From Beijerinckiaceae bacterium (GTDB lineage Bacteria > Pseudomonadota > Alphaproteobacteria > Rhizobiales > Beijerinckiaceae), in contig JAPJMW010000075.1 in NCBI GenBank assembly GCA_026461505.1, positions 1 through 43,310 of the forward strand: a stretch of DNA of 43,310 bases, given 5' to 3'. Of the stretch, positions 8,939 to 17,983 are shown piece after piece. Position 1 is the first letter of the stretch; every line of letters starts with the position of its first letter. The translations under genes were made by a program, and so were the position numbers. The notes beneath the pieces are model-generated. The model had not been told where the DNA came from. It saw only the letters and a list, made by a program, of their open reading frames with translations, and ran no database searches.

Positions 8939-11900
8939 ATGGCCGATTTTGCCACTTTCCGTACCGATTTCGCCCCGCGTGACGAGGCCATGGCTGCGGC
9001 GCTTTTGGCCAAAGTGGCGCTTGCGCCCGAGGCCGAACGACGGATTGATGCTTCCGCCAGTGGCATGATCGAGGCGATCCGCTCGAAAACATCCGGTTTG
9101 GGCGGCGTCGAGGAATTGCTCAGGGAATATTCGCTTTCAACGCCGGAAGGCTTGGCTTTGATGGTGCTGGCTGAAGCCCTGTTGCGGGTGCCGGATGCGG
9201 CAACCTCTGATCAGCTCATCGAAGATAAGCTCGGCCAAGGCGATTTCTTGCACCATGAGACCCAATCTGGCGCGTTGCTGGTATCCGCTTCCGCTTGGGC
9301 GCTGGGCATTACGGCCCGCGTCATCCAGCCGGGTGAAACGCCGGAAAGCATGATCGGCCAATTGGTGAAGCGGCTTGGTCTTCCTGCCGTTCGTACCGCG
9401 ACCAAACAAGCCATGCGTGTGTTGGGCAGCCATTTTGTGCTTGGCCAGACCATTGGCGAGGCCTTGGATCGGGCGCGTTCGGGTCCAGGGCGCCTTTTCC
9501 GTTACTCCTTTGACATGCTCGGCGAAGGCGCCCGCACCCAAGAAGACGCCGACCGCTATTTTGCCTCTTATAGTGCCGCGATTGCAGCAATTGGCGAAGC
9601 TGCAGGCAATGAGCCTTTGCCCGCGCGTCCCGGTATTTCGGTGAAGCTCTCGGCACTCCACCCGCGCTATGAATGGGTTTCGCGCGAGCGGGTGATGAAG
9701 GAGCTTGTCCCTGTCCTCCTCGATCTGGCCCAACAGGCCAAAAAATACGACATGAATTTCACCGTCGATGCGGAAGAAGCCGATAGGCTTGAGCTCTCTC
9801 TCGATGTGATTGCTGCCGTTTTCGCCGATCCCTCGCTTGCCGGCTGGGACGGTTTTGGTCTGGCGATCCAAGCCTATCAAAAGCGCGCGATGGAAGTGAT
9901 CGATTGGATTGATGCTCTTGCCGCGCATCACGGTCGCCGCATGATGGTGCGTCTGGTGAAGGGCGCCTATTGGGATTCGGAAGTCAAACGCGCGCAGGAG
10001 CGTGGCCTGGCGGATTATCCGGTGTTTACCCGTAAGGCGATGACGGACCTCAATTATGTCGCCTGCGCCGAGCGCTTGCTCGCTGCCCGTCCTCGAATTT
10101 ATCCGCAATTTGCGACCCATAATGCTTTAACGGTAGCCTCCATTCTGGAGCGGGCAGGGGGCGTTGAAGGCTTCGAGTTTCAGCGGTTGCATGGCATGGG
10201 CGATGCGCTTTATCAGCATTTGCTCAAAGACCGTCCCGGCCTTGCCTGCCGCACCTATGCGCCTGTGGGTGGCCATAGCGATTTGTTGGCCTATCTCGTG
10301 CGCCGCCTTCTGGAGAATGGCGCCAATTCATCGTTCGTGTCGGTCGCCGCCGATCCGAATGTGCCTGTCGAGACGCTGCTGACCCGTCCGCAAGCGATCA
10401 TCGCCACGGCAGAGAAGGCGCGCCATCCGCATTTGCCGATGCCTGCCGATTTATATGCGCCGCGTCGGCGCAATTCGTCCGGTGTGGAGCTTGGTCATGC
10501 GGCCTCGCTTGATCGGCTCTTGGCCGAGATCGAGACTTCTAAAGCGATAGCACCTCACGCGGTTCCGCTCATCGATGGCAAATCCATTGCGGGCTCAGCA
10601 CGGGATATCCTTTCTCCGATTGATGGTCAGCTGAAGGTCGGAACAGTCGTTGAGGCAGATGCCGCCACCGCCACATTAGCCATGCAAGCGGCCCGCAAGG
10701 GTTTCCGCGCATGGGACAGAACGCCCGCAGTAAACCGCGCCTCAGCGCTCGAAAAAGCAGCCGATTTGTTGGAAGCACGGCGCGGCCTCTTCCTGCATCT
10801 TTTGCGGGTGGAAGCAGGCAAGACGCTGGATGATGCATTGTCTGAATTGCGCGAAGCCGTCGATTTCTGCCGCTTTTATGCAGCGGAAGCCAGCGCCATT
10901 TGCGGCGAAGGCGAGGTTCTCCCGGGTCCGACGGGTGAGGATAACCGCTTGGTGCGGCGCGGACGCGGGGTGTTTGTGTGCATCAGCCCGTGGAATTTCC
11001 CACTCGCGATTTTCTTGGGCCAAGTCACAGCCGCGCTCGCCGCGGGCAATGCGGTGATCGCCAAGCCTGCCGAGCAAACCCCTTTGGTGGCGTTTGAAGC
11101 GGTCAAACTGCTGCATGAAGCGGGTGTGCTGGCTTCCGCATTGCATTTTGTTCCGGGTACGGGCGAAACGGGTGCCGCTTTGGTTTCTCACCCCGCCGTT
11201 GGCGGTGTAGCGTTTACGGGTTCGACCGAAACCGCATGGCGGATCAACCGCTCGCTTGCGGCCAAAGACGGCCCGATTGTTCCCCTGATTGCTGAAACGG
11301 GCGGCATCAACGCCATGATCGTCGATGCAACGGCCCTATCCGAGCAGGTATCGGACGATGTCGTGATGTCGGCCTTCCGTTCGGCAGGGCAGCGCTGCTC
11401 GGCCTTGCGCCTTATGTGTGTGCAGGACGATGTAGCGGATAAAATGATCGAGATGATCGCGGGTGCGGCTAAGGAGCTCAAAATCGCCGATCCGCGCGAT
11501 CCGTCGACCCATATCGGTCCGGTGATCGATGCGGAAGCCAAAGCGGGGCTGGACGCCCACATCGCCAGCATGTCCAAAACCGCCAAGCTGCATTTTGCCG
11601 GTGTTGCACCGAAGAACGGCACCTATGTCGCGCCGCATTTGTTCGAAATCGGCAAAGTCACAGATCTTCAACGCGAGGTGTTTGGCCCAATTTTGCACGT
11701 TGTTCGGTGGAAATCAGGCCAGTTGGATGCGCTTCTCGAGGTCATTGACGGTTTAGGCTACGGCCTGACGCTGGGCGTGCATTCGCGCATCGATACGGTC
11801 GTTGAAAAGATCGTCGATCGGCTGGACGCGGGCAATTGCTACATCAACCGCAACATGATCGGCGCGGTGGTTGGCACCCAACCCTTTGGTGGATCACGCC

Positions 11901-12025
11901 TTTCCGGCACAGGCCCGAAGGCAGGCGGGCCAGACTATCTCCGCCGCTTCACGCTGGAGCAAACGGTGACGGTAAATACGGCCGCGGCGGGTGGTAATGC
12001 GAGTTTGATTGCGATGGGGGAGTGA
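8939..12025 (+). CDS. putA: Bifunctional proline dehydrogenase / L-glutamate gamma-semialdehyde dehydrogenase PutA
   Basis: A 1028-residue enzyme that oxidises proline to glutamate in two coupled steps: an FAD-dependent PRODH domain (about residues 60-470; includes RPGISVKLSALHPRYE, LVKGAYWDSE and RRLLENGANSSFV) and an NAD+-dependent aldehyde dehydrogenase domain (about 530-1005; WNFPLAIFLGQ, catalytic Glu786 in AETGG, catalytic Cys820 in SAGQRCS). It lacks the N-terminal ribbon-helix-helix domain and the long C-terminal extension, so it is the short, non-DNA-binding PutA type. That fits regulation by the divergent Lrp protein. The ATG at 8939 follows an AGGAGCG site at 8927. The stop codon lies at the edge of a long inverted repeat. 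Confidence 0.96.
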   Translation: MADFATFRTDFAPRDEAMAAALLAKVALAPEAERRIDASASGMIEAIRSKTSGLGGVEELLREYSLSTPEGLALMVLAEALLRVPDAATSDQLIEDKLGQGDFLHHETQSGALLVSASAWALGITARVIQPGETPESMIGQLVKRLGLPAVRTATKQAMRVLGSHFVLGQTIGEALDRARSGPGRLFRYSFDMLGEGARTQEDADRYFASYSAAIAAIGEAAGNEPLPARPGISVKLSALHPRYEWVSRERVMKELVPVLLDLAQQAKKYDMNFTVDAEEADRLELSLDVIAAVFADPSLAGWDGFGLAIQAYQKRAMEVIDWIDALAAHHGRRMMVRLVKGAYWDSEVKRAQERGLADYPVFTRKAMTDLNYVACAERLLAARPRIYPQFATHNALTVASILERAGGVEGFEFQRLHGMGDALYQHLLKDRPGLACRTYAPVGGHSDLLAYLVRRLLENGANSSFVSVAADPNVPVETLLTRPQAIIATAEKARHPHLPMPADLYAPRRRNSSGVELGHAASLDRLLAEIETSKAIAPHAVPLIDGKSIAGSARDILSPIDGQLKVGTVVEADAATATLAMQAARKGFRAWDRTPAVNRASALEKAADLLEARRGLFLHLLRVEAGKTLDDALSELREAVDFCRFYAAEASAICGEGEVLPGPTGEDNRLVRRGRGVFVCISPWNFPLAIFLGQVTAALAAGNAVIAKPAEQTPLVAFEAVKLLHEAGVLASALHFVPGTGETGAALVSHPAVGGVAFTGSTETAWRINRSLAAKDGPIVPLIAETGGINAMIVDATALSEQVSDDVVMSAFRSAGQRCSALRLMCVQDDVADKMIEMIAGAAKELKIADPRDPSTHIGPVIDAEAKAGLDAHIASMSKTAKLHFAGVAPKNGTYVAPHLFEIGKVTDLQREVFGPILHVVRWKSGQLDALLEVIDGLGYGLTLGVHSRIDTVVEKIVDRLDAGNCYINRNMIGAVVGTQPFGGSRLSGTGPKAGGPDYLRRFTLEQTVTVNTAAAGGNASLIAMGE

Positions 12026-12188
12026 AAAAATACCCATCCATCATTGCGAGCGATGAGCGAAGCAACCCAGCCGATGGCGCAGGAATAAGTGCGGCGGTGA
12101 CGCCGCGCGCCCGATATGATCGTTTAGCTGGGTTGCTTCGCGTTCGCTCGCAATGACGATTCAAAACTGAGCGTGTTTTTTTCACCCC
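12020..12188. repeat. MITE-like palindromic element overlapping the putA stop
   Basis: Two arms of about 30 bases, 12041-12071 and 12127-12156, are near-perfect inverted copies differing only at a four-base core (ATGA against AACG in the same orientation), around a 55-base GC-rich spacer. An outer pair, GTGAAAAAA at 12022-12030 and TTTTTTCAC at 12177-12185, frames the element, so its left end includes the putA TGA. The arm type (CATTGCGAGCGA...GAAGC) is a widespread class of intergenic repeats in alphaproteobacteria. It may also end putA transcription. No coding frame is seen. Confidence 0.8.
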
Positions 12189-12242
12189 ACGAGAGTCGAC
12201 ATTCGCTCCAACTTTCTATATGCACCCCACTTCAACTCACAA

Positions 12243-12279
12243 CAGCGAGCCGAAGCGCTGACGGATGAGCCCTAGGGCT
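12243..12279 (+). promoter_or_regulatory. Two tandem hairpins in the rplS 5' leader
   Basis: CAGCG (12243-12247) pairs with CGCTG (12256-12260) and, eight bases on, AGCCCTAGGGCT (12268-12279) is a perfect palindrome. Both lie directly before the ribosome binding site (CAGGAGA at about 12296) of rplS. Ribosomal protein operons often carry autogenous leader RNAs, so this may be an L19-responsive or translation-tuning leader. This is a structural observation only. Confidence 0.4.
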
Positions 12280-12307
12280 ACTGAGGTCAAACCGGCAGGA
12301 GACAGAA

Positions 12308-12691
12308 ATGAATATTATTCAGCAGCTCGAAAAAGAGCAGGCCGATAGATTAGCCGCAGCCCGTCCGATCCCGGATTTTGAGGCAGGCGATACGATCCAA
12401 GTCAATGTGAAGGTGGTCGAAGGTGACCGTTCGCGCGTTCAGGCCTATGAAGGCGTCTGCATTGCGCGCAATGGCGGCGGCATCAATGAAAGCTTCACGG
12501 TTCGCAAAATTTCTTACGGCGAAGGCGTCGAGCGCGTTTTCCCGATTTACTCGCCAATGATCGACTCGATCAAGGTGATCCGTCGCGGCACAGTGCGTCG
12601 CGCCAAGCTCTATTATCTGCGTGACCGTCGCGGCAAATCGGCCCGTATCGTCGAGCGCAAGACCGGCCACGGCATCGAAGACAAGGCCTAA
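12308..12691 (+). CDS. rplS: 50S ribosomal protein L19
   Basis: A 127-residue ribosomal protein at the 30S-50S interface. [67 protein letters not shown] and [23 protein letters not shown] are the canonical L19 blocks, and the length is normal for alphaproteobacteria. A CAGGAGACAGAA ribosome binding site precedes the ATG. It is separated from putA by the repeat and from leuC by a hairpin terminator. trmD, its usual upstream neighbour, is absent. Confidence 0.97.
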   Translation: MNIIQQLEKEQADRLAAARPIPDFEAGDTIQVNVKVVEGDRSRVQAYEGVCIARNGGGINESFTVRKISYGEGVERVFPIYSPMIDSIKVIRRGTVRRAKLYYLRDRRGKSARIVERKTGHGIEDKA

Positions 12692-12715
12692 GCCTTTTAG
12701 GTTTTCTGGCTTTTT

Positions 12716-12755
12716 GACGAGGCGCGGCCAGATATGGGCGCGCCTTTGTCGTTTT
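12716..12755 (+). terminator. Probable intrinsic terminator after rplS
   Basis: AGGCGCG and CGCGCCT form a seven-base GC stem around a twelve-base loop, extended by GAC/GTC, and are followed by GTTTT. Its location 25 bases after rplS suggests termination of rplS before leuC, though the T-run is short. Confidence 0.6.
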
Positions 12756-12834
12756 AAATCCCATCGAAATGCGTTGAACCCTGATGCCGTTTTCTGGCAA
12801 TAAGGGAAAACACCATCCAACGGCGAGTAATATT

Positions 12835-14250
12835 ATGGCAAATTCCTCAGCACCTCGTACCCTTTATGATAAGATCTGGGACGATCACGTCGTCGATACA
12901 CAGCCGGATGGCACCTGCCTCCTCTATATTGACCGCCATCTGGTGCATGAAGTCACCTCGCCACAGGCGTTTGAAGGCCTGCGCATGACGGGCCGTAAGG
13001 TTCGCGCGCCGGAAAAGACGCTGGCTGTGGTCGACCACAACGTTCCTACATCCGATCGTTCGCATGGTATTTCTGACCCAGAAGCCGCGACCCAGGTGGC
13101 GGCTTTGGCCGAGAACGCCCGCGAATTCGGCATCGAATATTTCAACGAGCTCGATAAGCGCCAGGGCGTTGTCCACATCATTGGACCAGAGCAGGGCTTC
13201 ACCCTTCCCGGCACCACGATTGTGTGCGGCGACAGCCACACCTCCACCCATGGCGCGTTTGGCGCATTGGCGCATGGCATCGGCACCTCGGAAGTCGAGC
13301 ATGTGCTTGCCACCCAAACGCTGATCCAGTCCAAAGCCAAGAATATGCGCATCACGGTTGACGGCAAATTGCCAGCAGGCGTGACGGCGAAGGACATCAT
13401 TCTCGCCATCATCGGCGAAATCGGGACCGCAGGCGGTACCGGCCACGTCATGGAATATACCGGCGAAGCTATCCGCGCTTTGTCGATGGAAGGCCGCATG
13501 ACCATCTGCAACATGTCGATCGAAGGCGGCGCCCGCGCTGGTCTCGTGGCACCTGATGAGAAGACCTATGCCTATCTCATGGGCCGCCCGAAGGCACCAA
13601 AGGGCATGGCATGGGATATGGCCAAAGCCTATTGGGAAACGCTCGTGACCGATGAAGGCGCGCATTTCGACCGCGAAATTCGCCTCGACGCCGCCAATCT
13701 CCCGCCAATCGTCACTTGGGGCACGAGCCCTGAGGACGTTGTATCGGTAGCGGGCGTTGTGCCCCATGCCGATAGCGGCCACACGGAACAGAAGAAGGCG
13801 GCCATCGCCCGCGCGCTCGATTATATGGGCTTGAAGGGCGGCGAGAAGATGACCGACATCAAGCTCGATCGCGTGTTTATCGGCTCCTGCACCAATGGCC
13901 GCATCGAGGATTTGCGCGCGGTTGCGAAAGCCGTCGAAGGCAAGAAGGTGGCCTCCACCGTTTCCGCTATGATCGTACCGGGTTCGGGCCTCGTGAAATT
14001 GCAGGCTGAGGAAGAAGGTCTCGACACAATCTTCAAAGCCGCAGGCTTTGACTGGCGTGAGCCAGGCTGCTCGATGTGCCTTGCGATGAATGCCGACAAA
14101 CTAGCTCCGGGCGAGCGTTGCGCATCAACCTCGAACCGCAATTTCGAAGGCCGTCAGGGCTTCAAGGGCCGCACGCATCTGGTGTCGCCTGTCATGGCCG
14201 CAGCAGCAGCGATTGAAGGACATTTCGTTGATGTGAGGAATTGGGGTTAA
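12835..14250 (+). CDS. leuC: 3-isopropylmalate dehydratase large subunit LeuC
   Basis: A 471-residue aconitase-superfamily subunit. With LeuD it isomerises 2-isopropylmalate to 3-isopropylmalate in leucine synthesis. The [4Fe-4S] ligands are visible as C352 (IGSCTNGR), C412 and C415 (GCSMCLAMN), and [16 protein letters not shown] is conserved. The frame is open upstream to 12784, but [20 protein letters not shown] at 12835 matches the usual N-terminus and is preferred; its ribosome binding site (GGCGAG) is weak. It starts the leuCDB gene group in the usual Hyphomicrobiales order after rplS. Confidence 0.95.
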   Translation: MANSSAPRTLYDKIWDDHVVDTQPDGTCLLYIDRHLVHEVTSPQAFEGLRMTGRKVRAPEKTLAVVDHNVPTSDRSHGISDPEAATQVAALAENAREFGIEYFNELDKRQGVVHIIGPEQGFTLPGTTIVCGDSHTSTHGAFGALAHGIGTSEVEHVLATQTLIQSKAKNMRITVDGKLPAGVTAKDIILAIIGEIGTAGGTGHVMEYTGEAIRALSMEGRMTICNMSIEGGARAGLVAPDEKTYAYLMGRPKAPKGMAWDMAKAYWETLVTDEGAHFDREIRLDAANLPPIVTWGTSPEDVVSVAGVVPHADSGHTEQKKAAIARALDYMGLKGGEKMTDIKLDRVFIGSCTNGRIEDLRAVAKAVEGKKVASTVSAMIVPGSGLVKLQAEEEGLDTIFKAAGFDWREPGCSMCLAMNADKLAPGERCASTSNRNFEGRQGFKGRTHLVSPVMAAAAAIEGHFVDVRNWG

Positions 14251-14307
14251 TCGCCCTTGTTCCTCCTTAACTTCCGTTAGAACCTATTCTCATTCGAGGC
14301 CAACACA

Positions 14308-14913
14308 ATGCAGCCCTTTACCACTCTCACCGGTGTCGCAGCCCCTCTCGACATTATGAACGTCGACACCGACATGATTATTCCGAAGCAATATCTGAAA
14401 ACTATCAAGCGAACGGGTTTGGGCACCGGCCTTTTCGCGGAAATGCGCTTTAATGAAGATGGTACGGAAAATCCCAATTTCGTTCTCAACAAGCCGGCCT
14501 ATCGCAAGGCCGAGATCCTTGTTGCGGGCGATAATTTCGGCTGCGGTTCATCGCGTGAGCATGCACCATGGGCGCTTCTTGATTTAGGCATCCGTTGCGT
14601 GATCTCAACAAGCTTCGCTGATATTTTTTATAACAACTGCTTCAAGAACGGCATCTTGCCGATCAAGGTTTCGCAATCCGATCTCGACAAGCTGATGGAA
14701 GATGCGCGGCGCGGCGCGAATGCGACGATGACGGTAGATCTTCAATCCCAAGAAATTCACGGCCCCGATGGTGGCATTGTGAAGTTCGACATGGACGAGT
14801 TCCGCAAGCATCTTCTTCTCAATGGCCTCGATGATATCGGCCTGACGATGGAAAAAGCTCCTGCGATTGATAGCTACGAATCCAAGGCCGCTAAATCCCG
14901 CCCTTGGCTCTAA
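14308..14913 (+). CDS. leuD: 3-isopropylmalate dehydratase small subunit LeuD
   Basis: A 201-residue swivel-domain subunit that completes the LeuCD active site. Conserved blocks are [44 protein letters not shown] and [17 protein letters not shown]. It begins 57 bases after leuC on the same strand and is followed 44 bases later by leuB, consistent with one transcript. The length is normal for the family. Confidence 0.95.
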   Translation: MQPFTTLTGVAAPLDIMNVDTDMIIPKQYLKTIKRTGLGTGLFAEMRFNEDGTENPNFVLNKPAYRKAEILVAGDNFGCGSSREHAPWALLDLGIRCVISTSFADIFYNNCFKNGILPIKVSQSDLDKLMEDARRGANATMTVDLQSQEIHGPDGGIVKFDMDEFRKHLLLNGLDDIGLTMEKAPAIDSYESKAAKSRPWL

Positions 14914-14957
14914 AAACTCTCATCTTTCCCTTTCCTGTTTTCTAAAAGAGTTCATCC

Positions 14958-16070
14958 ATGGCAACGCAAAAACTCCTCCTTCTGCCCGGCGACGGTATCG
15001 GCCCTGAAGTGATGACCGAAGTTCAAAAACTCGTCTCGTGGATGAACAAAACAGGCATGGGTTCGTTTGAAACCGAAAGCGATCTTGTCGGCGGTTCCGC
15101 ATATGACGCGCATAAGGTCGCTATCACCGATGCTGCGATGAAACTCGCGCATGAATCGGACGCGGTGGTGTTTGGTGCGGTGGGTGGTCCTAAATGGGAT
15201 AAGGTGCCTTATGAGGCGCGTCCGGAAGCGGGCCTCTTGCGGCTGCGCAAAGAGTTGGAACTATTCGCCAATCTTCGCCCTGCCATTTGCTATCCGGCGC
15301 TTGCTGATGCGTCTTCCTTGAAGCGCGATCTCGTTGAAGGTCTTGATATCGTCATCGTACGTGAACTCACGGGCGGCGTCTATTTTGGCGAGCCGAAAGA
15401 AATCGTTACACTTGAAAATGGCGAGAAGCGTGCGGTTGATACGCAGGTTTATACAACGCATGAAATCGAGCGCATTGGCCGTGTTGCGTTTGAAATGGCC
15501 CGTAAGCGCAAGAACAAGGTTACTTCTTCGGAAAAGCGCAATGTCTTGCGCTCTGGCGTGTTGTGGAATGAAGTGATCACTGCACTTCACAAGCGCGAAT
15601 ATCCGGATGTCATGCTGGAGCATCAACTCGCTGATGCGCTTGGCATGCAGCTTGTGCGTTGGCCCAAGCAGTTCGACGTTATCGTCACCGATAATCTCTT
15701 CGGCGATATGCTGTCCGATGTCGCCGCCATGCTCACAGGTTCGCTCGGCATGTTGCCATCGGCAGCACTAGGTGCCACGAATGAGAAGACAGGTAAGCGC
15801 AAAGCCATGTATGAGCCCGTGCATGGTTCGGCGCCTGATATTGCTGGCAAAGGCTTGGCCAATCCAATCGCGATGTTCGGTTCTTTCGCAATGACCTTGC
15901 GCTATTCTTTCGGCATGACCAATGAAGCCGATTTGCTCGAGCGCGCGATCTCGGATGTGCTCGATCAGGGTTTGCGCACGAAGGATATTGCATCACCAGG
16001 GCAAAACGCCGTGAGCACCACTGAAATGGGTGAAGCGGTTCTCAAGCAATTACAAAAAATTGCGGGCTAA
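14958..16070 (+). CDS. leuB: 3-isopropylmalate dehydrogenase
   Basis: A 370-residue NAD+-dependent beta-decarboxylating dehydrogenase that oxidises 3-isopropylmalate, the next leucine step after LeuCD. The landmarks are LLLPGDGIGPEV, FGAVGGPKWD, LRKELELFANLRPA, VRELTGGVYFGEP, the metal-binding DNLFGDMLSDVAAML and EPVHGSAPDIAGKGLANP. leuA is not in the window. The following dehydratase gene starts only 14 bases later and may share the transcript. Confidence 0.96.
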   Translation: MATQKLLLLPGDGIGPEVMTEVQKLVSWMNKTGMGSFETESDLVGGSAYDAHKVAITDAAMKLAHESDAVVFGAVGGPKWDKVPYEARPEAGLLRLRKELELFANLRPAICYPALADASSLKRDLVEGLDIVIVRELTGGVYFGEPKEIVTLENGEKRAVDTQVYTTHEIERIGRVAFEMARKRKNKVTSSEKRNVLRSGVLWNEVITALHKREYPDVMLEHQLADALGMQLVRWPKQFDVIVTDNLFGDMLSDVAAMLTGSLGMLPSAALGATNEKTGKRKAMYEPVHGSAPDIAGKGLANPIAMFGSFAMTLRYSFGMTNEADLLERAISDVLDQGLRTKDIASPGQNAVSTTEMGEAVLKQLQKIAG

Positions 16071-16084
16071 GGATTAACAATCGA

Positions 16085-17026
16085 ATGGCATTGCCGATAA
16101 CACGCGACGCGATCACGGAAGCCTATCACCGGATCGCGCCGCATATTAGGCATACGCCGCTCTTGCCGCTCAATGCCAATGCGTTTGGCCTTGATGCCGC
16201 AATCCTTTTTAAGCTTGAATTCTTGCAACACGCTGGTTCGTTCAAATCACGCGGTGCTTTTAATGGCTTGCTTTCATCACCTTTGCCAAAGGCAGGCGTA
16301 ACGGCTGCATCAGGCGGCAATCATGGTGCAGCCGTTGCTTTTGCTGCCCGTCAGCTCGGTGTCAAAGCCAAAATTTTTGTTCCCGAAATTTCATCGCCGA
16401 TCAAAATTGAAACTATTCGTTCCTTCGGCGCAGAGGTTGTTGTCGGTGGTGCGCGATATGATGATGCGCAAGCGGCATGTAATACCTATGCAGAAGAAAG
16501 CGGATCGCTGCTTATTCATCCTTTTGATGCCCCCACGACCCTTGCAGGCCAAGGAACGATTGCACTGGAATGGGAGGCCGATGACGCCTTGCCCGATACC
16601 GTCATCATTGCCTGCGGCGGCGGCGGATTGATTGGTGGTATAGCTGCATGGTGGCACAATAAAGTGAAGATCGTTGGCGTTGAGCCGGAAGGTTCACGAT
16701 GCTTGCACGCGGCTCTTGAAGCAGGTGGACCTGTTCCCGTCGAAGTGAATTCGGTTGCAGGGGATTCGCTTGGTGCAAAGCGGGTCGGACAAATGGCGTT
16801 TGATATTGCTAGAGCTGCCGTCGATCACGTGGCCCTTGTAAGCGATGACGCTATTCGTGAAGCACAAAAAATTCTATGGAGCGACTTCCGCATTATGAGC
16901 GAACCGGGCGGCGCTGCTGCTTTGGCGGCTCTTCTTTCCGGCGCTTATAAACCTCAGCGCGGTGAGCGCGTCGGTGTTCTCTTATGTGGCGCCAATGTTG
17001 ATCCGACGACGGTGATAAAAATTTGA
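16085..17026 (+). CDS. PLP-dependent threonine/serine dehydratase
   Basis: A 313-residue fold-type II PLP enzyme. The cofactor lysine is K54 in GSFKSRGAFNG, the substrate loop is ASGGNHGAAVAFAA and the phosphate-binding loop is CGGGGLIGG (about 178-186). It lacks the C-terminal ACT regulatory domain of biosynthetic IlvA, so it is more like a catabolic threonine/serine dehydratase or serine racemase. Its position 14 bases after leuB suggests co-transcription with leucine genes; a role in supplying 2-oxobutyrate for isoleucine is possible but unproven. Confidence 0.85.
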   Translation: MALPITRDAITEAYHRIAPHIRHTPLLPLNANAFGLDAAILFKLEFLQHAGSFKSRGAFNGLLSSPLPKAGVTAASGGNHGAAVAFAARQLGVKAKIFVPEISSPIKIETIRSFGAEVVVGGARYDDAQAACNTYAEESGSLLIHPFDAPTTLAGQGTIALEWEADDALPDTVIIACGGGGLIGGIAAWWHNKVKIVGVEPEGSRCLHAALEAGGPVPVEVNSVAGDSLGAKRVGQMAFDIARAAVDHVALVSDDAIREAQKILWSDFRIMSEPGGAAALAALLSGAYKPQRGERVGVLLCGANVDPTTVIKI

Positions 17027-17042
17027 ATAATTCACAGCGGGA

Positions 17043-17061
17043 ATTTGTAATTGTTACAAAT
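17043..17061. promoter_or_regulatory. 19-base palindrome upstream of the carbonic anhydrase gene
   Basis: ATTTGTAA-TTG-TTACAAAT is a perfect 8+3+8 dyad in an AT-rich gap (17027-17160), 17 bases after the dehydratase stop and 100 bases before the carbonic anhydrase start. It could be an operator. It is too AT-rich and lacks the T-run expected of an intrinsic terminator. The binding protein is unknown. Confidence 0.45.
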
Positions 17062-17160
17062 CAATCACCAAATTTTTTGTGTTTAAATTTTACATTTATA
17101 TTCGTTGATTAAGGGGCGCACGGCTTCTATATCGAATCGAAACCATCAAAGGAGCACGTC

Positions 17161-17838
17161 ATGTTTCCCCAACAATTGCAGGATGGTTACAAGGCATTCG
17201 TCGCTGGTCGGTTACCACGTGAGCGCGAGCGGTTTGAAGAGCTCGCTGCGACAGGTCAAAAACCGGAAATCATGGTGATTGGCTGCTGTGATAGCCGGGT
17301 CTCACCCGAAGTTATTTTTGACGCGCGTCCGGGTGAATTATTTGTCGTGCGTAATGTTGCGAATTTGGTACCACCTTATGAAACGGCAGGCGAATATCAC
17401 GGCACATCGGCGGCGTTAGAATTTGCGGTGCAAGCACTGCGCGTCAAACATATTGTTGTTTTAGGGCATGGCCGCTGCGGTGGTATTCGCGCCTACGCAG
17501 ATGATGAAAGCCAGCCATTGTCGCCCGGCGATTTTATCGGCAAATGGATTAATTTAGTAACGCCGGCTGCCAAAGAAATGGGACCTCGCGGATCCTTGAG
17601 TTTTGATGATTACGCTGAAAAATTGGCGCTCGCTTCAATCGGCAAAACGCTTGAAAATTTAATGACATTTCCTTGCGTGAATATTTTGGCAGGTCGCGGT
17701 AAAATAGGCCTCCATGGCGCCTATTTTGACGTCTTCTCAGGATCGTTAAAAATTCGCGATTCCGTCACCGGCCAGTTTCATGCGGCGATGGAAGATTTAC
17801 CAGCTCGCGTATCTCTAATGCGAGCGGAAGAGGTTTAG
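17161..17838 (+). CDS. Beta-class carbonic anhydrase
   Basis: A 225-residue cytoplasmic zinc enzyme interconverting CO2 and bicarbonate. The zinc ligands and catalytic dyad are visible: C42, D44 and R46 in GCCDSRVSPE, and H103 and C106 in GHGRCGG. The ATG follows a strong AAAGGAGCACGTC ribosome binding site. The gene is preceded by a palindromic gap and converges on asd across a REP-like repeat. Supply of bicarbonate for carboxylases under air is the usual role. Confidence 0.94.
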   Translation: MFPQQLQDGYKAFVAGRLPRERERFEELAATGQKPEIMVIGCCDSRVSPEVIFDARPGELFVVRNVANLVPPYETAGEYHGTSAALEFAVQALRVKHIVVLGHGRCGGIRAYADDESQPLSPGDFIGKWINLVTPAAKEMGPRGSLSFDDYAEKLALASIGKTLENLMTFPCVNILAGRGKIGLHGAYFDVFSGSLKIRDSVTGQFHAAMEDLPARVSLMRAEEV

Positions 17839-17870
17839 TCCCGTAATTGTAATACCGTCCTTTAACCGTA

Positions 17871-17962
17871 ATGGCCGGGTTCGACCCGGCCATCCACGAC
17901 TTACTTAAAAGGATCGCTGTATGCTCTCAGTCGTGGATGGCAGGCACAGGGCCTGCCATGAC
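17871..17962. repeat. REP-like compound palindrome between convergent genes
   Basis: Three nested dyads make up this element: a perfect ten-base stem with a TCG loop (17871-17893), an eleven-base outer pair (CATCCACGACT near 17891 with AGTCGTGGATG near 17929-17939), and GGCAGGC/GCCTGCC around ACAGG (about 17939-17957). It sits between the ends of the carbonic anhydrase and asd genes, where it could block transcription from both sides. The GGCCGGG...CCCGGCC motif is a common alphaproteobacterial repeat. Confidence 0.75.
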
Positions 17963-17983
17963 ATGATGTAAGATGATTGCCGA

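Noticed and set aside
9137-10120. A 327-codon open frame on the minus strand inside putA
   Set aside because: It is fully antisense to the PRODH domain, has no recognisable domain, and its length follows from the codon bias of putA.
12847-13782. A 311-codon open frame on the minus strand inside leuC
   Set aside because: It lies opposite conserved leuC sequence, is rich in His/Gly/Ala as expected of antisense translation, and shows no domain.
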